From IMG/VR virus record IMGVR_UViG_3300028666_000009, positions 1-42,734 of that record: a DNA stretch of 42,734 nucleotides; one strand, 5' to 3'. A program made the position numbers and the translations under genes. The notes under the pieces are model-generated. The model had not been told where the DNA came from and did no database searches. It was given only the letters and a program-made list of their open reading frames with translations. Origin of the DNA: a virus. This document shows positions 1 through 6,604 of the stretch, piece by piece; position 1 is the stretch's first letter; each line of letters starts with the position of its first letter.

Positions 1-127
1 GATGATCTTACCGTTGTTACGCCGACGGCTGGAACGATTGTCTTTCATGGCAACTCTACACAGGGCGTATCGACATCGGGTTCTAATGGGCCAGGGACAG
101 CGACGATTACTGTTGCGGACTGGACAA
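1..127. repeat. Terminal direct repeat, left copy (127 bp)
   Basis: Bases 1-127 are identical to 42608-42734. An exact 127-bp end overlap is what a k=127 assembler leaves on a circular or circularly permuted molecule. The repeat lies inside a tail-fibre gene and joining the ends keeps that gene open, so it is most likely an assembly overlap and not a biological terminal repeat. Removing one copy gives a 42,607-bp genome. Confidence 0.95.
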
Positions 128-894
128 CGGCTCAGAAAGGGGTTGGTGTTTTAGCTTCTGATGCTAATGCGATTGCTGGAACAGGAACGACTCAGGCGGT
201 CACTCCGCATGCCCTGCAAGCGAAGATCGGCACACAGACAGCTCATGGTGTGGCAATGGGATCGACAGGCGCTACAGCGGCGTTATCATGGTCGGCAGCC
301 GGAACTTCTGGACAAGCCTTTATCTCTGGCGGAGCTGGTGCTGATGGTGCTTATGGTGATCTAGGTGTAGCACATGGTGGTACAGGTGCTCTTACACTTA
401 CAGGTGTTCTAACTGGTAATGGAACATCTGCTATCACAGGTAATGCCGTCACACAACACGGTGTCTTGCTCGGTGGTGCTTCCAATGCTGTCTCTTCATT
501 AGGAGTAGCTTCTACTGGTCAAACTCTAATGGGAGCAACAGGTACCGATCCAGCATTCACAGGATCACCATCCTTTAGCGGATCGGTTACAGCAGCCACA
601 ACGATTACAGCGACTAATGGCAACCTATCTTTAGGGACTGCCGGAAATAAGATTGTCATTGCTACGGGTTCAAATGCTTCAGTTGGTACTTCAGGAGTTA
701 TGTCAGGAACACCGGGATCAGTTGTTGTTGCAACGACTGCTTGCAGTGCTACAGCTAAAGTCTTTTATGCAAGAGCAACAGCAGGTGGAACTCTTGGTAA
801 CGTTTCGATATCTGCTCAAGATGGTACTGGTTTTACACTTCTATCTACAGGTAATGAGACTTCTACATTCAACTGGTGGATCATCAACGCTTAG
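1..894 (+). CDS. Tail fibre protein, C-terminal part (continues from 42347)
   Basis: This is the distal part of a 384-aa protein whose start is at 42347 at the other end of the window; 261 nt before the overlap plus 894 nt here make 1155 nt in one frame. The sequence is rich in Gly, Thr, Ala and Ser and carries short beta-type repeats such as GVLASDANAIAG, TQAVTPHALQAKIG and GGTGALTLTGVLTGNG, typical of trimeric phage tail fibres and their collagen-like or beta-helical shafts. The region after residue ~330 may be the receptor-binding tip. It heads a run of fibre genes on the same strand. The fibre role is inferred from composition, repeats and context; the exact receptor is unknown. Confidence 0.8.
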   Translation, partial: DDLTVVTPTAGTIVFHGNSTQGVSTSGSNGPGTATITVADWTTAQKGVGVLASDANAIAGTGTTQAVTPHALQAKIGTQTAHGVAMGSTGATAALSWSAAGTSGQAFISGGAGADGAYGDLGVAHGGTGALTLTGVLTGNGTSAITGNAVTQHGVLLGGASNAVSSLGVASTGQTLMGATGTDPAFTGSPSFSGSVTAATTITATNGNLSLGTAGNKIVIATGSNASVGTSGVMSGTPGSVVVATTACSATAKVFYARATAGGTLGNVSISAQDGTGFTLLSTGNETSTFNWWIINA

Positions 895-902
895 GAGTTC
901 TA

Positions 903-1235
903 ATGGGAGCATATACAACAAGGTTGGCATGGGAGACGTTGAGGAGTATTGACTCTGCAACGTTTACGGGATCATATCAAGCGTTGGGAACACCGCTTGC
1001 AAATGCCTCCTATATCTGCAAGCTAGTGAACAACAGCAATAAGTTGGTGACTATCTCCATTGATGGTTCTACAGACATTGATGTAGCCCCTGCCAACTCT
1101 TTTTGGCTTTATGATGAAGGCAAAGGGCAGGAGGCTTATCAGGTGGCGTTGCCGAAAGGGACTCAGTTTTATGTGAAGGGTTCAGCCGGAACAGGTCTTG
1201 TTTATTTAGTATCGCAATATCTTATAACGGTGTAG
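903..1235 (+). CDS. Small tail/fibre-associated protein
   Basis: A 110-aa protein starting with MGAYTTRLAWETLRSIDS. I chose the ATG at 903 because AGGAG sits just upstream, straddling the stop codon of the preceding fibre gene. The middle part (KLVNNSNKLVTISIDGSTDIDVAPANSF) was read in pieces and looks like a compact beta-rich domain of the sort found in phage virion decoration or fibre-cap proteins. No membrane segment or signal peptide. Its position between two fibre genes suggests a fibre accessory or virion surface role. No specific family recognised. Confidence 0.7.
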   Translation: MGAYTTRLAWETLRSIDSATFTGSYQALGTPLANASYICKLVNNSNKLVTISIDGSTDIDVAPANSFWLYDEGKGQEAYQVALPKGTQFYVKGSAGTGLVYLVSQYLITV

Positions 1236-1242
1236 GTGTAAT

Positions 1243-1794
1243 TTGTCACAAGCTGGGATTATCAATGTATCAGGTGGTGGTGGAGGTGGTGCGCCAATAG
1301 AAACGATCACCGGGGATACCGGAGGTGCAGTTCCACCAACAGCTAATAACATCAATCTTTTAGGTGGTAATTCATCGGCTAATAACACCCTCGGCATAAC
1401 CTTTGCCGGGAATCCAGGAACTAGCACTATCACTGGAACTCTGACGAACAGAGCGACAGGAACAGCTAGTACAGTCTCTGCCCCAGATGTAGAAACATTA
1501 ATCACCTTTCCCTTAGCTGATAATACTGTCTATCAAATCACTGTTGATATTGTGGGACGTGCCACCAACAAACTTGGTAATGTCAGCGCCCACGAGACAG
1601 GTCTTTTCTATCGAGAAGGGGGTGGTGGAGCGACGATCACCGGGACTGTGGACTCCAGTCAAGAGCTAAAGAATCTAGCTCCTTTTCTTGCATATACAAG
1701 TGTTTCAGGCAATAACGTCGTCGTTCAGGCTTTTGGCACTGCGACATACAATGTTAACTGGTACGCAGTCTTAACCTTTATTCAGGTGTCATAA
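1243..1794 (+). CDS. Putative tail fibre/receptor-binding protein
   Basis: A 183-aa protein read from a TTG start at 1243 preceded by TAGGTG; no better ATG is available close by. The N-terminal third is Gly/Asn/Thr-rich (INVSGGGGGGAPIETITGD), a motif also seen in the neighbouring fibre gene (TITGNSGGALSPTAGN), suggesting related attachment modules. The C-terminal part, from about residue 80, alternates hydrophobic beta strands and ends in YNVNWYAVLTFIQVS, similar in style to small beta-sandwich tips. The stop overlaps the next start (TAATG). Function inferred from context and composition. Confidence 0.7.
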   Translation: MSQAGIINVSGGGGGGAPIETITGDTGGAVPPTANNINLLGGNSSANNTLGITFAGNPGTSTITGTLTNRATGTASTVSAPDVETLITFPLADNTVYQITVDIVGRATNKLGNVSAHETGLFYREGGGGATITGTVDSSQELKNLAPFLAYTSVSGNNVVVQAFGTATYNVNWYAVLTFIQVS

Positions 1795-3065
1795 TGGCAG
1801 GATTTTATTCAGATGGCACAGAAGATGTAGTGGTTGCCGATAATGTAAACTTTACCGGAACAACATCTGTAGGTGAAGTTAATGCTGATGGACAGTTGTT
1901 AATCGGTTCTAGTATTGCACCATTTCTAAAGGCAGCGTTACTGACAAGCAGTGATGGTTCGGTTACTTTCACTCCCGGACATAATACTTTGTCTTTGCAA
2001 GTTGCAGGTGGAACAACTACCGGAAAGACTATTACTGGTAATAGTGGGGGTGCATTATCTCCAACAGCAGGAAATTGGAATATCGTAGGGACAGGATCGC
2101 TGACATCGGCTGGAGCGGGAAGTACTTTAACCTTTTCTCTGACAGGTTTAACAGCTAATACTGTGCTTTATGGTCAAGGTTCAGCGACAATAGGTCTAGT
2201 CGCGGTCGGAACAACCGGACAAGTCCTTCAAGCTAATACTGGATTGCCTCCTACATGGGGAACGCTATCAGGAATAGCAGTCACCACAGCAACCGGAACG
2301 GCACCTATCACTGTAAACGGTGACAATGCAGCCCATAGTGGTGCAATAACAATAGCCCTTACAACCCCTCTTGCCTTGCAGTATGGTGGTACTAATGCCA
2401 ACCTGACAGCTTCCAATGGTGGTATTTTCTACTCTACAGCAACAGCAGGTGCCATTCTTTCGGGTACTGCTACCGCTAGGCAAATGCTTCAATCTGGTGC
2501 TTCTGCTGCCCCTGCTTGGTCAACAGCAACTTGGCCTGCAACTACAACAGCACAACAACTACTTTATAGCTCTGCAACAAACACTGTAAGTGAAGTAACA
2601 GCATCTATAGATGGCGTATTGATTTCCAGTCATGCTACAGGCGCACCATCATGGTTAGCCAATGGGACTGCCGGGCAAGTGTTGACCGCCAATTCAGGTG
2701 CGCCCCCATCCTGGCAAAATGCTGCGGTAGCCTTTACTTGGTCGGTCATCACAGCAGATCAAACAGCTGTGGTTAACAATGGCTACATCTGTAACAAGGG
2801 AAGTGCACTAGTTCTTACATTGCCTGCTTCAGCGGCAATAGGGGACATTATTGAGGTGACAGGGATCAACACCGCACTGGGCTGGAAAATAGCTCAAAAT
2901 GCTAACCAGCAGATTTTCTTTGGAACATCATCCACAACAGTTGGTGCAACTGGTTTCATTCAGTCAACAGCTATTAGAGATTCACTCAGAATGGTTTGCG
3001 TGGTAAGCGGTGCCTCCACAGTGTGGAATGTGTTGTCTGCAGTTGGCAACTTGACGGTGAGCTAA
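1794..3065 (+). CDS. Tail fibre protein with beta repeats
   Basis: A 423-aa Thr/Ala/Gly/Ser-rich protein with tandem degenerate modules of the kind LQYGGTNANLTASNGG, ...LQSGASAAPAWSTATW..., and VLTANSGAPPSWQNAA, a common phage tail-fibre repeat (hydrophobic-GGT...LT...G...SG..AP.W). The last ~100 residues lose the repeat and form a probable globular tip (ends VVSGASTVWNVLSAVGNLTVS). Start and stop overlap the neighbours by 1-3 bases, so the fibre genes are probably translated as one coupled operon. The repeats make this region prone to recombination and host-range change; that is inference. Confidence 0.82.
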   Translation: MAGFYSDGTEDVVVADNVNFTGTTSVGEVNADGQLLIGSSIAPFLKAALLTSSDGSVTFTPGHNTLSLQVAGGTTTGKTITGNSGGALSPTAGNWNIVGTGSLTSAGAGSTLTFSLTGLTANTVLYGQGSATIGLVAVGTTGQVLQANTGLPPTWGTLSGIAVTTATGTAPITVNGDNAAHSGAITIALTTPLALQYGGTNANLTASNGGIFYSTATAGAILSGTATARQMLQSGASAAPAWSTATWPATTTAQQLLYSSATNTVSEVTASIDGVLISSHATGAPSWLANGTAGQVLTANSGAPPSWQNAAVAFTWSVITADQTAVVNNGYICNKGSALVLTLPASAAIGDIIEVTGINTALGWKIAQNANQQIFFGTSSTTVGATGFIQSTAIRDSLRMVCVVSGASTVWNVLSAVGNLTVS

Positions 3066-3835
3066 TGGTAACAAATAATTCATCTAACTTTGGAACAGGA
3101 ACCAGTGGACAGGTTTTAACCTCCAACGGTACAGGTGTTGCCCCAACTTTTCAGACAATAAATACAGCAAATCCAGCTACAGACATCACAAATTATGCTT
3201 CGGTGATGGATCATTTTATGGGTGCTGCCTCAAACTGGTCTAATGCATGGAATACAGCTACATTTAATTCTGGTGCGTCTGGTACCTATAACACTACAGT
3301 TGTTGCACATCCTGGTATCGCTCAAGTCAATACCGCTGCTTCCACTAACGGAGGAGCCGCTACCCGACTAGGAAACCAAAACGTATATACTACTGGTGGG
3401 GCTATTACAGTTGATTGGAAGTCTAACCTTCCAAACCTTTCTGATGGTACCGATACCTATGTAGTAGAATTCGGCCTCTCAAACGTATCTACAGCTAATG
3501 CCACCATTACAGATGGTGTTTGGTGGAGGTATACCAATGGTGAAAACTCTGGTAAATGGACAATAAACACCGCTGTTGGCTCTGTGAATACTCAGGCAAA
3601 TACAAATTCTAACGCTGACACATCATGGCATGTTTTTCGAATTATAATTAATTCCACGGCTACAAGTGTTGCTTTCTACATTGATGGTGTCCAGGTTGCT
3701 AATTCACCGATCACCACCAATATTCCGCAAGGTTCCGGTCAGTCTATAGGCCCATTTTTCAGGATAGTGAAGTCGGCTGGTACGAATACTCGATATTTAT
3801 TGATGGATGCTTTTTATTTCCAACAAGCCTACTAG
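3065..3835 (+). CDS. Tail fibre tip protein with lectin-like domain
   Basis: A 256-aa protein starting at the ATG in the TAATG overlap with the previous stop. Residues ~1-40 repeat the fibre module seen upstream (TSGQVLTSNGTGVAPTFQ). Residues ~60-256 look like a jelly-roll, concanavalin/LamG-like fold: alternating strands, ITVDWKSNLPNLSDGTD, WWRYTNGENSGKWTI, WHVFRIIINSTATSVAFYIDGVQV, and a closing strand YLLMDAFYF. A carbohydrate-binding receptor tip is the most likely role. An extension of the upstream open frame to 2996 exists but lies wholly inside the previous gene and was rejected. Confidence 0.75.
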   Translation: MVTNNSSNFGTGTSGQVLTSNGTGVAPTFQTINTANPATDITNYASVMDHFMGAASNWSNAWNTATFNSGASGTYNTTVVAHPGIAQVNTAASTNGGAATRLGNQNVYTTGGAITVDWKSNLPNLSDGTDTYVVEFGLSNVSTANATITDGVWWRYTNGENSGKWTINTAVGSVNTQANTNSNADTSWHVFRIIINSTATSVAFYIDGVQVANSPITTNIPQGSGQSIGPFFRIVKSAGTNTRYLLMDAFYFQQAY

Positions 3836-3841
3836 GATTAT

Positions 3842-4417
3842 ATGGCTTCAAACAATAGCGTGAACTACAATTTAGCAGGGATGACAAACACAGGTATTGT
3901 CAAATGTAACGGCACTACGATTATTACATCAACTACTGCAAAAATTGACTCCTCAAATCGTTATACCAACACTTCACAGCCTTGTTTCCTAGCCTATTTG
4001 GGTACCACAGACAGTAATATCAGCGGCGACAACACTGTATTTACAATTGGTAGCGGCAACGCCCTTACGATTGTGTATGATCAAAACAGCAACCTAACTA
4101 CTGGTGGTACATTTACCGCCCCAGTTACAGGTAAATATTATTTAGGGGTTAAAGTTGCAATCACAGGTGGGGTTATAATTAATGGGGCACCCTTAAATAT
4201 AGTCACAACAGCCAGATCTTATCGCACAGACCTGCCTAACGGCCCAGGACCCACCACAGGAAACGTTGTAGGTAGTCATTTTGCCATTGCAGATATGACG
4301 GCAGGTGATACAGCAACATTTACCATCTCAACATCTGACAGTGGCGGTAAGATCGACGATCTTTTAGGAAGTGGATCTCCTTACGTAACATACATCTGCG
4401 GCTATCTAGTATGCTAA
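3842..4417 (+). CDS. C1q/TNF-like fibre tip protein
   Basis: A 191-aa protein. From about residue 45 the pattern PCFLAYLGTTDSNISGDNT, then TGGTFTAPVTGKYYLGVKV, then a closing strand SPYVTYICGYLVC resembles the trimeric C1q/TNF-like jelly-roll found at the end of many phage fibres (an FTAP.tGkY.f... motif is characteristic). The N-terminal ~40 residues are polar and probably attach to another fibre. It is the last of the fibre genes before a short basic peptide. The C1q-like assignment rests on the FTAPVTGKYYL motif and is moderately sure. Confidence 0.72.
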   Translation: MASNNSVNYNLAGMTNTGIVKCNGTTIITSTTAKIDSSNRYTNTSQPCFLAYLGTTDSNISGDNTVFTIGSGNALTIVYDQNSNLTTGGTFTAPVTGKYYLGVKVAITGGVIINGAPLNIVTTARSYRTDLPNGPGPTTGNVVGSHFAIADMTAGDTATFTISTSDSGGKIDDLLGSGSPYVTYICGYLVC

Positions 4418-4441
4418 ATTCAATAAATTAATAGGACGACA

Positions 4442-4579
4442 ATGGACGCTAAGATCAAGAAAATGGAAAAGGATACTAAGAAGCTGATGAAAGAGGAAAA
4501 GTCCCTCCTCAAAGCTGACAAGAAGAGGGACAAGGTCTGTGACATGGGTAAAGCCATGATGAAGAAGAAAAAGCGCTAG
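4442..4579 (+). CDS. Small Lys-rich basic peptide
   Basis: A 45-aa, strongly basic peptide (MDAKIKKMEKDTKKLMKEEK..., ending MMKKKKR) preceded by AGGA seven bases upstream of ATG. Lys and Glu alternate in a probable single amphipathic helix. Similar short basic peptides are frequent at the ends of structural operons of short-tailed phages, but no family is recognised. Its stop overlaps the end of the convergent gene at 4576. Confidence 0.6.
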   Translation: MDAKIKKMEKDTKKLMKEEKSLLKADKKRDKVCDMGKAMMKKKKR

Positions 4580-4770
4580 GGCTTCCTCGGTTCTATCACA
4601 TATTCCATACACGGACAATCTTTACTGTGGTCGATATACTCGACATCAAAGCAGTGATCTTCCAATTCTACAAATGCGGTGTGATCCTTACGGATATGCA
4701 AGGTAGCGGACTGACAAGTGTCAGCACCGAAATGGGAAGGAAATACCATCAGTGAGAGTAATAAAAACAT
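4576..4770 (-). CDS. Small secreted or periplasmic Cys-containing protein
   Basis: A 64-aa protein whose first ~16 residues (MFLLLSLMVFPSHFGA) look like a short signal peptide, followed by a small domain with four Cys (TCQSA, DHCFDVEY, DCPCMEYV) that could form disulfides in the periplasm. An AGGGAC ribosome site lies six bases before the ATG and the start overlaps the stop of the gene at 4770. Function unknown. Confidence 0.55.
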   Translation of the reverse strand: MFLLLSLMVFPSHFGADTCQSATLHIRKDHTAFVELEDHCFDVEYIDHSKDCPCMEYVIEPRKP

Positions 4771-5042
4771 TATAGTCCCTTGGCTAGTTTTTCAGCGCGT
4801 CCCTGGTCAACGGCGTATTCAATCGCTTCATGTTTATGTTTGAACCATTGTTGAAACTCTGGCTCTGTTTTTCTGTCGGCTGGTCTGAGGCACCGGAAGA
4901 CGTTGTATCCGCAGGTGGCATCGACAACATACCATGAAAAGACAGTTTCATTATCTTCGTCTAAAACATCAAACTGATACATATTTTTATCAGATTTATC
5001 ATCACCAAGAAGTGATTTTAACAACATTGCACCGATACTCAT
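4770..5042 (-). CDS. Hypothetical protein, 90 aa
   Basis: Begins MSIGAMLLKSLLGDDKSDKN with a strong AGGAG six bases upstream of the ATG. The body reads as a small alpha/beta protein (MYQFDVLDEDNETVFSWYVVDA) ending in a charged helix (EFQQWFKHKHEAIEYAVDQG). No known family. It is the first protein gene downstream of the tRNA block on the same strand, so it may be carried on the tRNA transcript. Confidence 0.65.
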   Translation of the reverse strand: MSIGAMLLKSLLGDDKSDKNMYQFDVLDEDNETVFSWYVVDATCGYNVFRCLRPADRKTEPEFQQWFKHKHEAIEYAVDQGRAEKLAKGL

Positions 5043-5076
5043 AATTGCTCCTTTAATGTTAGGGTTTCAATTTAAT

Positions 5077-5148
5077 AGTCGTTGAGGGATTTGAACCCCC
5101 GTCCTTCACGATATCAGCGTGCTGCTCCACCGACTGAGCTAAACGACT
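5077..5148 (-). tRNA. tRNA-Ile (GAT)
   Basis: The minus strand folds as a 72-nt cloverleaf: 7-bp acceptor AGTCGTT/AACGACT, D arm GCTC..GAGC, anticodon loop CTGATAT (anticodon GAT), T arm with loop TTCAAAT. One mismatch closes the outer anticodon stem. CCA is not encoded. Last tRNA of the minus-strand block. Confidence 0.9.
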
Positions 5149-5153
5149 GTGGT

Positions 5154-5223
5154 CAGCTAGCCGGAGCTTGAACCCGGTTCTAAGGTGCCACAAACCTTTG
5201 CATTACCCTTATGCTACTAGCTG
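5154..5223 (-). tRNA. tRNA-His (GTG)
   Basis: Cloverleaf with acceptor CAGCTAG/CTAGCTG, anticodon stem AAGGT/ACCTT around loop TTGTGGC (anticodon GTG), and T arm CCGGG TTCAAGC TCCGG. No CCA encoded. Confidence 0.88.
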
Positions 5224-5224
5224 A

Positions 5225-5295
5225 TGCTCCCTGAACGAATCGAACGTCCGCAGGCTGTTTACAAGACAGCAGGTCTACCACTAACCTAAAGGAGC
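5225..5295 (-). tRNA. tRNA-Thr (TGT)
   Basis: Acceptor GCTCCTT/AGGGAGC, anticodon stem GCTGT/ACAGC around CTTGTAA (anticodon TGT), T arm GGACG TTCGATT CGTTC, discriminator A. It has the same anticodon loop as the permuted tRNA module in the Y-RNA-like element at 21213. Confidence 0.9.
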
Positions 5296-5300
5296 TAAAA

Positions 5301-5337
5301 GGGGGTACGGAACCCCCAGTGTACGATTTTATCGTAC
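5301..5337. other. Two short hairpins in the tRNA spacer
   Basis: Between tRNA-Thr and tRNA-Lys lie GGGGG/CCCCC (5301-5317) and a perfect 7-bp stem GTACGAT/ATCGTAC with a 3-nt loop (5321-5337). They may be processing signals or a remnant of a lost tRNA; no poly-T follows, so they are not typical terminators. Confidence 0.5.
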
Positions 5338-5355
5338 AGTTGAAATTGATTGCAT

Positions 5356-5427
5356 TGGCTCCCACCGGACTTGAACCGGCATCACCCATCTTAAAAGGAT
5401 GGTGCATTACCATTATGCTAAGGAACC
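5356..5427 (-). tRNA. tRNA-Lys (TTT)
   Basis: Acceptor GGTTCCT/GGGAGCC with two wobbles, anticodon stem CCATC/GATGG around CTTTTAA (anticodon TTT), T arm CCGG TTCAAGT CCGG, discriminator A. Its 5' end overlaps the last 10 bases of the small gene at 5418. Confidence 0.9.
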
Positions 5428-5612
5428 ATAAATTTATTATTACCTGGACATTCACGGTATAATCCGTCTCTAGCTAATTCTTCTTTAGGAATATTAGCAC
5501 AAAATTCCAGTTCAGTAGGGTCTTCCTGACCACAATATAAACAACGTGCGCCAGGCCATCCTGACCACCAATGTCCTTTTTCACTCATTGAAGGTTTAAC
5601 CCATTGTTCCAT
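5418..5612 (-). CDS. Small zinc-finger-like protein inside the tRNA block
   Basis: A 64-aa Trp-rich protein (MEQWVKPSMSEKGHWWSGWP) with a probable zinc-binding group CLYCGQEDPTELEFC and a further Cys near the C-terminus (YRECPGNN). GAGGAA lies seven bases before the ATG. It sits between tRNA-Met and tRNA-Lys on the same strand and its stop overlaps tRNA-Lys, so mRNA and tRNA processing must compete. Function unknown. Confidence 0.65.
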   Translation of the reverse strand: MEQWVKPSMSEKGHWWSGWPGARCLYCGQEDPTELEFCANIPKEELARDGLYRECPGNNKFMVP

Positions 5613-5627
5613 GTAATTCCTCTTTTA

Positions 5628-5701
5628 TGGATGAAATAGGATTTGAACCTATGACCATCAGGTTATGAGTCTGACGCTCTGACCGACTGAGCTATTCATC
5701 C
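5628..5701 (-). tRNA. tRNA-Met (CAT)
   Basis: Acceptor GGATGAA/TTCATCC, D arm GCTC..GAGC, anticodon loop CTCATAA (anticodon CAT), T arm ATAGG TTCAAAT CCTAT, discriminator A. The acceptor is fully paired at position 1, so it looks like an elongator and not an initiator; a lysidine-modified tRNA-Ile(CAT) cannot be excluded. Confidence 0.88.
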
Positions 5702-5706
5702 TTAAA

Positions 5707-5754
5707 GATAGTGAGATCCGGGTATACGCGCCTTCTTGTCCCTTACCCACTATC
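5707..5754 (-). other. tRNA-like mini element or processing hairpin
   Basis: A 48-nt segment between tRNA-Tyr and tRNA-Met has acceptor-like 7-bp ends GATAGTG/CACTATC and an inner GGGTA/TACCC pairing. It lacks a recognisable T loop and anticodon arm. It could be a degenerate tRNA that has lost its arms, or a spacer hairpin. Confidence 0.4.
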
Positions 5755-5755
5755 A

Positions 5756-5838
5756 TGGGAGTTGCTGGATTTGCACCAACGAAGCCCGAAGGCACTGGTT
5801 TTACAGACCATTCGCTTTGTCTACTTGCATAAACTCCC
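5756..5838 (-). tRNA. tRNA-Tyr (GTA)
   Basis: An 83-nt type II tRNA with acceptor GGGAGTT/AACTCCC, anticodon loop CTGTAAA (anticodon GTA), and a long variable arm GCCTTCGGGC, as expected for bacterial tRNA-Tyr. The T loop reads TGCAAAT, not the usual TTC, an unusual feature shared with the T-like arm of the Y RNA at 21351. Confidence 0.85.
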
Positions 5839-5842
5839 TTAA

Positions 5843-5914
5843 CTGTCAGTGATGGACTTGAACCACCAACCCCTTGCTCCAAAGACAAGTGTTCTACCAT
5901 TGAACTAACTGACA
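5843..5914 (-). tRNA. tRNA-Gln (TTG)
   Basis: Acceptor TGTCAGT/ACTGACA, anticodon stem CTTGT/GCAAG around CTTTGGA (anticodon TTG), T arm with TTCAAGT, discriminator G, as is usual for tRNA-Gln. Confidence 0.88.
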
Positions 5915-5917
5915 AAA

Positions 5918-5984
5918 AGCTCGTGCTCGGAATCGAACCGAGTTGTTCCGGCTTTGCAGACCGGAGTCTAACCTTTACACGAGC
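5918..5984 (-). tRNA. tRNA-Cys (GCA)
   Basis: Acceptor GCTCGTG/CACGAGC, anticodon stem CCGGT/GCCGG around CTGCAAA (anticodon GCA), T arm CTCGG TTCGATT CCGAG, and discriminator T, which is the identity base for tRNA-Cys. The D region is short (13 nt between acceptor and anticodon stem). Confidence 0.88.
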
Positions 5985-5986
5985 AC

Positions 5987-6059
5987 TGGAGGTGGAGGGA
6001 CTTGAACCCCCGACATACGGCTTGCAAAACCGCTGCTCTACCAACTGAACTACACCCCC
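5987..6059 (-). tRNA. tRNA-Ala (TGC)
   Basis: Acceptor GGGGGTG/CACCTCC, anticodon loop TTTGCAA (anticodon TGC), T arm GGGGG TTCAAGT CCCTC, discriminator A. Third position of the acceptor is G-T and the canonical G3-U70 identity pair of tRNA-Ala appears at this point. Confidence 0.88.
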
Positions 6060-6061
6060 TA

Positions 6062-6128
6062 CACCAATAGAAAGACTCGAACTTTCCCTGCAAGTTTTGG
6101 AGACTCGCGCCAGCCCTGCTGTATTGGC
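6062..6128 (-). tRNA. tRNA-Trp (CCA), divergent D arm
   Basis: Acceptor GCCAATA/TATTGGT, anticodon stem CGAGT/ACTTG around CTCCAAA (anticodon CCA), T arm GAAAG TTCGAGT CTTTC, discriminator G as for tRNA-Trp. The D region is only ~14 nt and position 8 is not T, so it may be degenerate or depend on unusual folding. First tRNA after the structured leader. Confidence 0.7.
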
Positions 6129-6495
6129 AAACGCCCGTATTTGTAGCTACTCAGGCCACGGGCAGCCTATCAGTTTTTTTTTAAGACTCGATCTGATAAC
6201 CACTACTCCGGTATTTATGAGGATTCCCGGACTGTACTGCTGGGAGCGTACGCCGCAGCTCACCGTTTAGCGTGTCGGAACGAATAGTTTTTCAGGATAT
6301 CAGCCTGCTTGCCAAGTCATGCACGCCTGTTAGCCATTGACAAGTCCACCTTCCCCCCTTTCGGGATGGTGCATGGTGCTAAACCAAGGCAGACTTTTCA
6401 CCATCTGCTGGGTGGCATTTTACCCTCTGCCGAGCGCATTATTAATCAAGGGTGTTGTCGTTTAGAATATGAAACAAAATATTCCAAAATATACA
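6129..6495 (-). ncRNA. Large structured noncoding RNA leading the tRNA block
   Basis: About 370 nt without a credible gene, on the strand of the tRNAs and between their promoter and tRNA-Trp. The minus strand folds into many local helices: CCA-GCAGA/TCTGC-TGG (~6380-6405), CACC..CCC-GAAA-GGG..GGTG with a GNRA loop (~6347-6375), CTTG-TCA../TGA..CAAG, CAGG/CCTG (~6291-6305), GAGC/GCTC, TCCGG/CCGGA (~6205-6232), TATCAG/CTGATA and GCCCGT/ACGGGC (~6133-6165). Large ornate RNAs of unknown function (GOLLD and ROOL classes) are known from phages next to tRNAs; this is a candidate of that kind, but I cannot match a consensus from memory. tmRNA and RNase P motifs were looked for and not found. Confidence 0.55.
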
Positions 6496-6502
6496 GTTTA
6501 AA

Positions 6503-6533
6503 ATTATACAACCACTAATCCAAAAATCTTCAA
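6503..6533 (-). promoter_or_regulatory. Probable sigma70 promoter of structured RNA and tRNA block
   Basis: On the minus strand a perfect TATAAT (6503-6508) is preceded by TTGAAG (6528-6533) at 19 bp. The start point would be near 6496, at the edge of the structured RNA. Spacing is one or two bases longer than ideal. The stretch 6534-6604 between this and the yqaJ stop holds nothing recognisable. Confidence 0.55.
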
Positions 6534-6604
6534 TCATCAGCGCGTTTATTGTTCCTATAAAAACACCAGCAGTCGTACACAAAAAAAGTTTTGACCAAAA
6601 TGAA

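Noticed and set aside
1-127. Biological direct terminal repeats (T7-like)
   Set aside because: The length equals a common assembly k-mer and the join is in frame within a gene; read-coverage data would be needed to claim real ends.
5180-5455. 91-aa minus-strand reading frame
   Set aside because: Covers tRNA-His, -Thr and -Lys; an artefact of tRNA sequence.
5658-6044. 128-aa minus-strand reading frame
   Set aside because: It runs across five tRNA genes; the 'GGSSPS'-type text is the translation of T-arm sequences.
6129-6495. tmRNA or RNase P RNA
   Set aside because: No T-arm/acceptor end with a tag frame, and no GAGGAAAGTCC or ACAGAAAC-type conserved boxes on either strand.
6309-6518. 69-aa plus-strand reading frame
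   Set aside because: No ribosome site; it is antisense to the structured RNA and its composition follows the helices.
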